DNA of 7,215 nucleotides from Actinomycetota bacterium (GTDB lineage: Bacteria; Actinomycetota; Actinomycetes; S36-B12): positions 1 to 7,215 of the forward strand of contig VGBQ01000133.1 in assembly GCA_016870425.1 (NCBI GenBank), given 5' to 3'. The notes under the pieces were generated by a model that saw nothing but the letters and a program-made list of their open reading frames with translations, made no database searches and was not told the origin of the DNA. Below, one piece after another: positions 1-6,321 of the stretch (position 1 is the first letter of the stretch; each line of letters opens with the position of its first letter). The position numbers and the translations under genes are program-made.

Positions 1-1
1 C

Positions 2-241
2 AAGCTGCTGCTCATGACCTGGGCCTTCGACCACGGCTTCGGCCGCGTCCAGCTCAAGACCGATATCCGCAACCGGCGCTCGCAGGCGGCCATTGCCAAG
101 CTCGGGGCGACGTACGAGGGCGTGCTCCGCCGCTACCAGCGGCGCCAGGACGGCACGGTTCGGGACACGGTGATGTACGCCGTCACCGCCGAGGAGTGGC
201 CGGGAGTGCGCGAGCGGCTCCGCGCCCGGCTAGCCCGATAG
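2..241 (+). CDS. GNAT family N-acetyltransferase, RimJ/RimL type (C-terminal part)
   Basis: This is the 3' end of a gene that begins before the window; the frame is open from base 2 to a TAG at 239-241 and gives about 79 residues. The visible part matches the C-terminal half of acetyl-CoA-dependent acetyltransferases of the RimJ/RimL (Acetyltransf_3) group. It has an AFDHGFGRVQLKTD strand-helix region, the typical N-x-x-S-Q-x-A-I-x-K-LGA stretch (NRRSQAAIAKLGA), then EGVLRRYQ, a DGTVRDTVMYAV strand and a final EEWPGVRERL helix. Such enzymes acetylate amino groups of proteins or small molecules in the cytoplasm. The substrate cannot be told from this part, and the acetyl-CoA loop lies outside the window. 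The next gene starts 67 bases later with its own promoter-like sequence, so the two are probably separate units. Confidence 0.88.
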   Translation, partial: KLLLMTWAFDHGFGRVQLKTDIRNRRSQAAIAKLGATYEGVLRRYQRRQDGTVRDTVMYAVTAEEWPGVRERLRARLAR

Positions 242-275
242 GGGCGGCTCGGCCGATCCGCTGGGCCCGCAGGTC

Positions 276-281
276 TAGGCT
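276..281 (+). promoter_or_regulatory. Candidate -10 box (TAGGCT) of the aminotransferase gene
   Basis: The hexamer TAGGCT fits the actinobacterial -10 pattern TANNNT and lies in the short gap after the acetyltransferase stop. A transcript starting about 7 nt downstream would carry a leader of roughly 20 nt that includes the GAAGGAG Shine-Dalgarno at 297-303, 5 nt before the ATG at 309. No convincing -35 hexamer is visible. The same hexamer recurs before purD. Confidence 0.5.
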
Positions 282-308
282 CATCCCCGTCCCAGCGAAG
301 GAGCCACC

Positions 309-1655
309 ATGGACTACACCCCAAATCCCGCCGAGGGCCAGCGCGTCTATGACCTCGACCGCGCGCACGTCTTCCACTCGTGGAGCGCCCAGGCGCAGAT
401 CAAGCCGCTGCCCATTGCGGCCGCGGAGGGGTGCTACTTCTGGGACTACGACGGCAACCGCTACCTGGACTTCTCCAGTCAGCTGGTCAACGTCAATATC
501 GGCCACCAGCATCCCAAGGTCGTCAAGGCGATCCAGGATCAGGCGGCGCGCCTGGCGACCATCGCGCCGCAGCATGCCAACGACATGCGTGGCGAGGCCG
601 CCAAGCGCATCGTCGACCGCGCGGGCACCCGCCACCAGAAGGTCTTCTTCACGAACGGCGGCGCCGATGCCGTGGAGAATGCGATTCGCATGGCGCGCCT
701 GCACACGCACAAGCACAAGGTGCTGTCGGCCTACCGCAGTTATCACGGCAACACCGGTGCGGCGATCCAGGCGACCGGTGATCCGCGTCGCTGGCCCAAT
801 GAGTACGCCGCCCAGCAGGTGCACTTCTTCGGCCCCTTCCCCTATCGCTCGCCCTTCTGGTCGGATTCGCCCGAGCAGGAGACCGAGCGCGCGCTTCAGC
901 ACCTCGAGGAGGTCATCAAGTTCGAGGGGCCCGGCACGATCGGCGCGATCCTGCTCGAGTCCGTCGTCGGCACGGCCGGCGTGCTCGTGCCGCCGCCCGG
1001 CTACCTCGAGGGCCTGCGCGCGCTGTGTGACAAGTACGAGATCGTCTGGATCGCCGACGAGGTCATGAGCGGCTTCGGCCGCACCGGCGAGTGGTTCGCG
1101 TGGCAGAACTGGGGCGCCGAACCCGATCTCATCGCCTTCGCCAAGGGCTCCAACTCCGGCTACGTGCCCGTGGGCGGTGTCGTCATCTCCGACACCATCG
1201 CGGCCACATTCGACGAGCGAGTCTTCCCCGGCGGCCTCACCTACTCCGGCCACCCACTGGCCGCTGCCTCGATCGTGGGCGCCATCGACGCGATGACCGA
1301 GGAGGGCATCGTCGACAACGCCAAGCGCATCGGCAACGACGTGCTGGGCCCCGGCCTGCGCGACCTGGCCGAGCGCCACCCGGTGATCGGCGAGGCGCGC
1401 GGCCTCGGTGTCTTCTGGGCGCTGGACCTCGTCAGTGACCGCGCCACCAAGGAGCCCCTGGCGCCGTACGGCGGCACATCCCCTGCCATGACGGAATTCA
1501 CCGTGGAGTGCAAGAAGCGCGGCCTCATGCCCTTCGTCAACTTCAATCGCACCCATGTCGTGCCGCCGTGCACCGTCACCGACGCGGAGGCCAAGGAGGG
1601 CCTGGCGATCCTCGATGAGGTGCTGACGATCACCGACCAGCACTACACCGGCTAG
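309..1655 (+). CDS. Class III PLP-dependent aminotransferase (taurine-pyruvate / Rv3329-like group)
   Basis: This is a complete 448-residue, fold-type I, class III aminotransferase, the normal length for the family. The ATG at 309 is fixed by GAAGGAG at 297-303. Visible landmarks are the phosphate-binding NGGADAVE (116-123), the SYHG motif (Tyr145-His146) that stacks on PLP, the pyridine-nitrogen aspartate D250 in DEVMSGFGRTG, and the Schiff-base lysine K279 in FAKGSNSGYVPVGG. TYSGHP follows as the other phosphate contact. The N-terminal segment HSWSAQAQIKPLPI and the C-terminal FVNFNRTHVVPPCT resemble, from memory, a conserved actinobacterial subgroup usually annotated as aspartate aminotransferase family or taurine-pyruvate aminotransferase-like (for example M. 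tuberculosis Rv3329). The true amino donor is therefore uncertain. It acts in the cytoplasm and has no visible link to purine synthesis. Its stop codon interlocks with that of the opposing lipoprotein gene. Confidence 0.93.
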   Translation: MDYTPNPAEGQRVYDLDRAHVFHSWSAQAQIKPLPIAAAEGCYFWDYDGNRYLDFSSQLVNVNIGHQHPKVVKAIQDQAARLATIAPQHANDMRGEAAKRIVDRAGTRHQKVFFTNGGADAVENAIRMARLHTHKHKVLSAYRSYHGNTGAAIQATGDPRRWPNEYAAQQVHFFGPFPYRSPFWSDSPEQETERALQHLEEVIKFEGPGTIGAILLESVVGTAGVLVPPPGYLEGLRALCDKYEIVWIADEVMSGFGRTGEWFAWQNWGAEPDLIAFAKGSNSGYVPVGGVVISDTIAATFDERVFPGGLTYSGHPLAAASIVGAIDAMTEEGIVDNAKRIGNDVLGPGLRDLAERHPVIGEARGLGVFWALDLVSDRATKEPLAPYGGTSPAMTEFTVECKKRGLMPFVNFNRTHVVPPCTVTDAEAKEGLAILDEVLTITDQHYTG

Positions 1656-3055
1656 AGGACGGGCTCGACCTCGAGGCCGTAGACGATGCCGCGCGGGGTG
1701 TCCACCTGCACCTGGTAGAAGCCCGGCACATCGGGTGCGAAGAGGATCACCTCGGCACCGGGTGAGGTGACCTCGATCTTGCTCACCGGGGTGCCATCAC
1801 GAGTCAGCTCGATGATGGTGCCGGCCTTCCAGGCACCCGCCGCGATGCGGAAGCGCAGGCCTTCGTCGACGCGCTTATAGGACACGATCGTGAAGTCCTT
1901 GACCGTGACGTCCAGGGGGAGGGGCTTGAGGTCGCCGACCTTGACGACGTAGCCGAGATCGCCGGTGCCCCCCCGCTGCGCGACCACGGACCTGAACTCG
2001 AAGGTGCCGTCGGCCTTGACCGTGCTGGCGCCGAGGGGGAGGTCGCCCACGATGAGGGCGACCGTAGTGCCCTCGCGGACACCCGTGGCCTTGCCGAGCA
2101 CGTCGAAGGTCTCCCCGGTGCTGTACGCGGTGCCGGGCTTGGGCTCGGTCACCTCGGCCCTGGGCTCGATGACCCGGACGCGTGCCTTCTGCTCGCCACT
2201 GGCCTCAGCAAATCCCGGCACGGGTCGATCGGCCAGGCAGGCGTATTGATTCTCCGCGGGTGAGCAGGCCGCGAGGTCACCCTTGGCGCTCACGGTGAGA
2301 TTGCCGCCACCGCGGGTCTGCACCTCCACGGAGGCGCGCCCCTTCGGGTCCGTGAGCACCGTGAAGGTGTTGGCGCCAGTGATGAAGCGGCCGGGACCCT
2401 TGGGTGGCAGGGACAGGTCGATGGAGGCATTCTCGATCGGGTTGCCGAAGACGTCGGTGACGCGCAACAGCGCCTCCACGCTCGCACCCGCATCGACGCT
2501 GGTTTCCGTCAGTGACAGCGCGATGTCACGGGCGGCCTCACGCGCCGTGACGACCGGGAAGATCGCTGTCGCGGAGTTCAAACCCTCGACGTACACATTG
2601 GCGGTGCCCACCGCGGTGGAGAAGAGGTAGACCGCCGCGACGCACTTCTCGACCCCCGGCTCGCTGAAGACCGTGACCTCGGCCTCGCCCAGGGTGTCGT
2701 CGACGAGCGAGGCGAGGAGGAGCCCGCCGGTCGCGCGGAAGCGCACCGGTGATCCGCTCGTGGAGGTGACAACCTCCAGGCGCATCGACATCGGCCGCTC
2801 GGGCGTGCCCCCCTCGAGTCCGTTGTAGGGCACCACCAGGGGCGAGGTGACCTGCTCGACCGGTACGCCGTTTGCCGTGAAGGCCGAGATGTCGGGCGCC
2901 GTGACCGAGTCGCCCGCCGGGCAGGCGGTCGCCGGCATCGTCTCGGTGGGGGTCGGCGAGGGGCTGCTCGAGGAGGATCCGAAGGGCAGCAGCCCGCATC
3001 CCGCGAGAAGGGTCGCGGCGACGACCACGGCCCCCCCGCGCAACACCCGCATCAC
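1652..3055 (-). CDS. Secreted lipoprotein with Ig-like (Big_1-like and C-terminal beta-rich) domains, function unknown
   Basis: The 467-residue product starts with a lipoprotein signal peptide: RVLR positive n-region, hydrophobic AVVVAATLLAG, and lipobox LLAGC with the lipidated Cys at 20. A Ser/Pro/Thr-rich linker (about 27-39) follows, so the mature protein should sit on the outer face of the membrane. Residues about 180-258 resemble a bacterial Ig-like Big_1 (invasin/intimin) domain, with VTDVFGNPIENASI, VLTDPKGRASVEV and a final GNLTVSAKG strand. Residues about 295-390 look like another beta-sandwich (EPKPGTAYSTGETFDVLG, then a DGTFEF turn), similar in style to Gmad2/Ig-like modules. The mature protein has four more cysteines (45, 138, 264, 273), which could form disulfides. 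There are no catalytic motifs, so an adhesive, binding or cell-wall role is only an inference. GTG at 3055 is preferred over the adjacent ATG at 3052, because a -10-like TACGAT lies 6 nt upstream and no Shine-Dalgarno is seen. Confidence 0.87.
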   Translation of the reverse strand: MMRVLRGGAVVVAATLLAGCGLLPFGSSSSSPSPTPTETMPATACPAGDSVTAPDISAFTANGVPVEQVTSPLVVPYNGLEGGTPERPMSMRLEVVTSTSGSPVRFRATGGLLLASLVDDTLGEAEVTVFSEPGVEKCVAAVYLFSTAVGTANVYVEGLNSATAIFPVVTAREAARDIALSLTETSVDAGASVEALLRVTDVFGNPIENASIDLSLPPKGPGRFITGANTFTVLTDPKGRASVEVQTRGGGNLTVSAKGDLAACSPAENQYACLADRPVPGFAEASGEQKARVRVIEPRAEVTEPKPGTAYSTGETFDVLGKATGVREGTTVALIVGDLPLGASTVKADGTFEFRSVVAQRGGTGDLGYVVKVGDLKPLPLDVTVKDFTIVSYKRVDEGLRFRIAAGAWKAGTIIELTRDGTPVSKIEVTSPGAEVILFAPDVPGFYQVQVDTPRGIVYGLEVEPVL

Positions 3056-3061
3056 CGGGTC

Positions 3062-3067
3062 ATCGTA
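3062..3067 (-). promoter_or_regulatory. Candidate -10 box (TACGAT) of the lipoprotein gene
   Basis: Read on the minus strand, this TACGAT fits TANNNT and is only 6 nt from the GTG at 3055. A transcript starting about 7 nt after the box would begin at the start codon itself, so this would be a leaderless mRNA. The sequence GCACGAC lies one base upstream of the box, as it also does next to the purD box. Confidence 0.5.
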
Positions 3068-3068
3068 C

Positions 3069-3101
3069 GTCGTGCACGTGAGGGAACCTCGTCGGCACGA
3101 C
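3069..3101. promoter_or_regulatory. Nested dyad between divergent lipoprotein and purD promoters
   Basis: The outer arms GTCGTGC (3069-3075) and GCACGAC (3095-3101) are perfectly complementary, and the inner arms GAGG and CCTC (3080-3083 and 3087-3090) flank GAA. Both pairs share the same centre at 3085. The outer arms end directly beside the two candidate -10 boxes. The inner arms fall where the two -35 elements would be. This may be an operator shared by both genes, or simply two similar promoters placed back to back; the sequence does not decide between them. Confidence 0.4.
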
Positions 3102-3107
3102 TAGGCT
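3102..3107 (+). promoter_or_regulatory. Candidate -10 box (TAGGCT) of purD
   Basis: TAGGCT fits TANNNT and is followed 8 nt later by the GTG of purD at 3116. There is no Shine-Dalgarno in this interval (CCCCACCT). This suggests leaderless transcription starting at or next to the start codon. The hexamer is the same as the one before the aminotransferase. Confidence 0.55.
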
Positions 3108-3115
3108 CCCCACCT

Positions 3116-4384
3116 GTGATCGTCTTGGTGGTCGGGTCAGGTGCGCGTGAACACGCGCTGGTGAGGGCGCTGCGACGTGACCCGGGGGTGAACGGTGTCT
3201 ACGTCGCGCCCGGCAACGCCGGCATCGCGCTTGAGGCGCGGGTCTGCGCGGTGGATCCCCTCGATGGCGACGCGGTGGCATCGCTCGCGGAGTCGCTGGG
3301 CGCTGACCTGGTCGTGATCGGCCCCGAGGCACCCCTCGTCGCGGGAGTCGCCGATGCGGTGCGCGCTCGGGGGATCGCCTGCTTCGGCCCGAGTGCCGAC
3401 GCTGCTCGCCTCGAGGGCAGCAAGGCCTTCGCGAAGGAGGTCATGGCGGCCGCCGGGGTGCCCACCGCGCGCCCGGCGGTGTGCACGACGCTCGCCGAGG
3501 TCCAGGCGGCCCTGGACGATCTCGGAGCGCCGTACGTCGTCAAGGACGACGGCCTCGCTGCCGGCAAGGGGGTCGTGGTCACCGACGATCGGGTGGCCGC
3601 GATCGACCATGCGCGGGCATGCCTGGATGCGGGCTCGTCCGTCGTCGTCGAGGAGTACCTCGACGGACCCGAGGTCTCGCTCTTCGCGGTCACGGACGGT
3701 GTGACTGTGGTGCCGCTGCGCCCCGCGCAGGACTTCAAGCGCGTGGGCGATGGCGACACCGGGCCCAACACCGGTGGCATGGGCGCCTACTCGCCGCTGC
3801 CCTGGGCGCCCGATGATCTCGTCGACGAGACGATGCGCACCGTGCTGCAGCCCACGGTCGATGAGATGCGGCGCCGTGGCACGCCCTTTGCCGGTCTGCT
3901 CTACGCCGGGCTCGCGCTGACGTCGAAGGGCCTGCGCGTCGTGGAGTTCAATGCGCGCTTCGGTGACCCCGAGACGCAGGTGGTGCTCGCGCGGCTGGAC
4001 TCGTCGCTGTTCGATCTCTTGCTTGCCGCCGCGAATGGCACGCTCGCCGATCTGCCCCCTCTGCAGTGGAGCGATGACGCTGCCGTCTGCGTGGTCATCG
4101 CGGCCGAGGGCTATCCCGAGTCGCCGGTCACCGGGAGCGTGATCACCGGCCTCGCGGAGGCCGATGCGCTCGAGGGCGTCGACGTGCTGCACGCCGGGAC
4201 GCAGGCCGAGGGCGAGGAGATCGTCGCCAGCGGCGGCCGCGTGCTCTCCGTCGTCGGGAGGGGTCACTCGCTGTCTGCTGCCCGCGCGGCCGCCTACGCC
4301 GGCGTCGCCCTCATCGACCTGCCCGGAGCCCATCACCGCAGCGATATCGCCGCCCGCGTCGATGCTGCCGCGAGTGTCGAGTAG
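3116..4384 (+). CDS. purD: Phosphoribosylamine--glycine ligase (GAR synthetase)
   Basis: PurD joins glycine to phosphoribosylamine with ATP, the second step of de novo purine synthesis, in the cytoplasm. The 422 residues are the usual length of a stand-alone PurD. The N-terminal domain has the typical VGSGAREHAL start (residues 6-15) and the GPEAPLVAGVAD segment. The ATP-grasp core shows VVKDDGLAAGKGVVV (K143 and K151), GGMGAYSP (220-227) and the family signature RFGDPETQ (281-288). The C-terminal domain carries VVIAAEGYPESP. The start is GTG at 3116, reading directly into IVLVVGSGARE. The last codons (about residues 418-422) and the TAG stop lie inside the left arm of a 20-bp inverted repeat, so the extreme C-terminus may have been rewritten by that element. 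purB follows 85 bases downstream. Confidence 0.97.
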   Translation: MIVLVVGSGAREHALVRALRRDPGVNGVYVAPGNAGIALEARVCAVDPLDGDAVASLAESLGADLVVIGPEAPLVAGVADAVRARGIACFGPSADAARLEGSKAFAKEVMAAAGVPTARPAVCTTLAEVQAALDDLGAPYVVKDDGLAAGKGVVVTDDRVAAIDHARACLDAGSSVVVEEYLDGPEVSLFAVTDGVTVVPLRPAQDFKRVGDGDTGPNTGGMGAYSPLPWAPDDLVDETMRTVLQPTVDEMRRRGTPFAGLLYAGLALTSKGLRVVEFNARFGDPETQVVLARLDSSLFDLLLAAANGTLADLPPLQWSDDAAVCVVIAAEGYPESPVTGSVITGLAEADALEGVDVLHAGTQAEGEEIVASGGRVLSVVGRGHSLSAARAAAYAGVALIDLPGAHHRSDIAARVDAAASVE

Positions 4385-4429
4385 CGGGCCGGAATCGGGC
4401 CGAACTTGCCCCGCTACTCGACACTCGCG
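4369..4429. repeat. Perfect 20-bp inverted repeat over the purD stop codon (possible terminator or dispersed palindrome)
   Basis: The left arm at 4369-4388 (CGCGAGTGTCGAGTAGCGGG) is exactly complementary to the right arm at 4410-4429, with a 21-nt loop. The stem has 14 G-C and 6 A-T pairs and would form a very stable hairpin in RNA. The left arm contains the last sense codons and the TAG of purD. No T-run follows the right arm, so it is not a canonical intrinsic terminator. It could still end or stabilise the purD transcript before purB. The loop holds the 7-mer CGGGCCG, which also begins in the left arm (4385-4391 and 4396-4402). The very clean symmetry also suits a REP-like dispersed element. 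Confidence 0.8.
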
Positions 4430-4455
4430 AAGCAGGTGGGCGCGTCTGGGGGGAT

Positions 4456-4463
4456 GAGAGGAT
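4456..4463 (+). promoter_or_regulatory. Ambiguous start signal of purB (GAGAGGAT)
   Basis: GAGAGGA (4456-4462) could act as a Shine-Dalgarno 7 nt before the GTG at 4470. The overlapping GAGGAT (4458-4463) could act as a weak -10 box 6 nt before it, the same geometry as the leaderless genes here. The sequence alone cannot choose between the two. Confidence 0.4.
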
Positions 4464-4469
4464 GAGCAC

Positions 4470-5885
4470 GTGATCCCCGACGTGCTCGCCCAGCGCTATG
4501 CCTCCCCGGCGATGGCCGGCATCTGGGCACCGGAGCACCGCATCGCCGCCGAGCGCCGCCTCTGGCTTGCCGTCCTCGGCGCCCAGGCCGATCTCGGCAT
4601 CGACGTCCCGGACTGCGTGATCGCCGACTACGCGCGCGTCATCGATGACATCGACCTCGAGTCCATCGCCGCTCGCGAGCGTGTCACGCGTCATGACGTC
4701 AAGGCGCGCATTGAGGAGTTCAACGCGCTCGCCGGCCATGAGCACATCCACAAGGGCCTCACCAGTCGTGACCTCACCGAGAACGTCGAGCAGATGCTCA
4801 TCCGTGACTCGCTCCTGCTCGTGCGCGACAAGGTGGTCGCGGCGCTCGCCCGACTCGGCGAGCTCGCCATGCAGTACGCCGACACCCCGATGGCCGGGCG
4901 CTCGCACAATGTCGCGGCCCAGATGACGACCCTGGGCAAGCGCTTTGCCACCTGGGCCGACGAACTGCTGCTCTCCTACGACCGGCTTACCGAGCTCATC
5001 GAGCGCTATCCGCTGCGCGGCATCAAGGGCCCGGTCGGCACCGCGCAGGACATGCTCGACCTCCTCGACGGCGACGCCCTTGCCCTTGCCGCGCTCGAGC
5101 GCTCGGTCGCCGAGCACCTCGGCTTCGCGCACGTCCTCCACAGCGTCGGCCAGGTCTATCCGCGCTCCCTCGACTACGACGTCGTCACGACCCTCGTGCA
5201 GGTCGCGTCAGCGCCGAGCAATGCCGCCACGACGATCCGTCTCATGGCGGGCGCGGAGCTGGTCACCGAGGGCTTCAAGCCCGGCCAGGTCGGCTCGAGC
5301 GCGATGCCGCACAAGATGAACTCCCGCTCCTCCGAGCGCATCAACGGCCTCGCCGTCATCCTGCGCGGCTACGCGAGCATGGTCGGCGAGCTCGCGGGCG
5401 ACCAGTGGAACGAAGGCGACGTCTCCTGCTCCGTCGTACGCCGCGTCGCCCTCCCCGACTCCTTCTTCGCCATCGATGGGCTCTTCGAGACCTTCCTCAC
5501 CGTGCTCGATGAGTTCGGGGCCTTCCCCGCCGTGATCGACCGCGAGCTCGATCGCTACCTGCCGTTCCTCGCCACCACCAAGGTGCTCATGGCCGCCGTC
5601 CGTGCCGGCGTCGGTCGCGAGACCGCGCACGAGGCGATCAAGGAGCACGCGGTCGCCGTCGCGCTCGCGATGCGCGAGGGCACGCCGGACAACGACCTGA
5701 TCGATCGGCTGGCGGGCGACTCGCGTCTGCCGCTCACGCGCGAGCAACTCAATGCGCTCATCGCCGAGCCACTGGAGTTCACCGGCGCCGCTCGCGATCA
5801 GATCGGTCGAGTCGCCGAGCGCGTGCAGGTCATCGCGGAGTCGCACCCCGCGGCGGCGGCGTACTCCCCGGGATCGATCCTCTAG
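4470..5885 (+). CDS. purB: Adenylosuccinate lyase
   Basis: PurB removes fumarate in two purine steps, SAICAR to AICAR and adenylosuccinate to AMP. The 471-residue product belongs to the fumarase/aspartase superfamily and acts as a cytoplasmic homotetramer. Its start, IPDVLAQRYASPAMAGIW, is typical of actinobacterial PurB. Key sites are visible: H75 in RHDVKARIEEF, the TSRDLTENV motif that replaces the usual TSxD loop, H146 in AGRSHN (the equivalent of the GRTH catalytic histidine), and the mobile signature loop SSAMPHKMN (276-284) with the catalytic serine. Nothing essential seems missing. The start is GTG at 4470. It shares its stop with the opposing vapC remnant through CTAG at 5882-5885. 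It serves PurC, whose gene begins about 0.8 kb downstream, beyond a patch of decayed genes on the other strand. Confidence 0.97.
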   Translation: MIPDVLAQRYASPAMAGIWAPEHRIAAERRLWLAVLGAQADLGIDVPDCVIADYARVIDDIDLESIAARERVTRHDVKARIEEFNALAGHEHIHKGLTSRDLTENVEQMLIRDSLLLVRDKVVAALARLGELAMQYADTPMAGRSHNVAAQMTTLGKRFATWADELLLSYDRLTELIERYPLRGIKGPVGTAQDMLDLLDGDALALAALERSVAEHLGFAHVLHSVGQVYPRSLDYDVVTTLVQVASAPSNAATTIRLMAGAELVTEGFKPGQVGSSAMPHKMNSRSSERINGLAVILRGYASMVGELAGDQWNEGDVSCSVVRRVALPDSFFAIDGLFETFLTVLDEFGAFPAVIDRELDRYLPFLATTKVLMAAVRAGVGRETAHEAIKEHAVAVALAMREGTPDNDLIDRLAGDSRLPLTREQLNALIAEPLEFTGAARDQIGRVAERVQVIAESHPAAAAYSPGSIL

Positions 5886-6158
5886 GGCAGGACTTCGATG
5901 CCGGTGTGCCTGAAGTCGTCACCCACGGCCAGCAGAGGCACGCGCCGCTCCCGGGCCAGTGCATAAGCGAAGCAGTCACCGAAGTTGAGCCCGGCCGGAT
6001 GGCCGCTGCCCTTGCAGAAATCGCGGTAGGCATCGCGCGCGATGCGTGCCTGGCGCTCGGTGACGTCGACGACTGTGAGGAGCAGATCCTCTTGAAACGC
6101 GCCCCAACCCTGGGTCAGGGTGCGCGATCACGGCGCTCGAGTCGATCACCAGCGTCAT
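5882..6158 (-). pseudogene. Broken vapC-like PIN-domain toxin gene
   Basis: The sequence holds both ends of a VapC-type ribonuclease but in different frames. The N-terminal frame starts with ATG at 6158 and reads MTLVIDSSAVIA, the first PIN strand with its metal-binding Asp6, and then turns into unrelated residues. The C-terminal frame (open 5882-6127, 81 codons before the stop) reads TERQARIARDAYRDF, then KGSGHPAGLNFGDCFAYALA and PLLAVGDDFRHTGI, the classic VapC end with two more acidic sites. The span is 277 bases, whereas an intact VapC of about 130 residues needs about 390. So roughly 110 bases of the middle, including the conserved Glu region, are gone, and the frame is shifted. No VapB antitoxin is recognisable upstream (6159-6210). 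The gene is most likely a dead relic of a type II toxin-antitoxin pair; a single sequencing error would not explain the short length. Confidence 0.8.
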
Positions 6159-6210
6159 ACGGGCAGCCCCGTCGCATGGCAGTCTGACGGCCGCGCAGCC
6201 CACTCACGCG

Positions 6211-6321
6211 TCAGCAGGCCCCGATCGCGTCAACGAAGATGTCCAGGCGCGCCCAGTCGCGGGCATGCCAGGAGTCGGTCCACTCAACAGCGATCTCCTT
6301 GTTGTCGTCGAGTCGCTTCAC
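6211..6321 (-). CDS. Small ORF or frameshifted tail of the receiver gene (unrecognised)
   Basis: A 36-residue frame starts with a GTG at 6321 that overlaps the TGA of the receiver gene (GTGA), then reads KRLDDNKEIAVEWTDSWHA and ends DIFVDAIGAC. I do not recognise it as a family. Two readings are possible. It may be the out-of-frame end of the response regulator: LVKRL just at the junction could be the beta-5 lysine strand, and the two frames together span 6211-6608, about 132 codons, the size of a single receiver domain. Or it may be a fragment of another gene; EWTDSWHARDWARL loosely resembles the first helix of NTF2/SnoaL-like proteins. Its own expression is unproven. Confidence 0.25.
   Translation of the reverse strand: MKRLDDNKEIAVEWTDSWHARDWARLDIFVDAIGAC

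Noticed and set aside
183..1643. A long minus-strand open frame (486 codons) opposite the aminotransferase
   Set aside because: Its residues are low-complexity and rich in Gly, Ala, Arg, Val and His with no domain, whereas the + strand has every class III aminotransferase motif. It is a GC-driven shadow.
1660..1680. A short inverted repeat (CTCGA-CC-TCGAG) near the convergent junction as a terminator
   Set aside because: It has only 5-bp arms, lies inside the lipoprotein coding end, and has no T-run on either side.
1967..1975. C-runs of seven bases (near 1970 and 3031) as possible frameshift sites
   Set aside because: The lipoprotein frame continues through both with sensible residues, so there is no sign of a shift.
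3137..4336. A 399-codon minus-strand open frame opposite purD
   Set aside because: It has no recognisable motif and lies wholly within a gene with complete PurD signatures; shadow frames of this length are common at such GC content.
5906..6187. A + strand open frame across the vapC remnant
   Set aside because: The minus strand carries both VapC ends with catalytic residues; the + frame reads as antisense of these and has no domain of its own.
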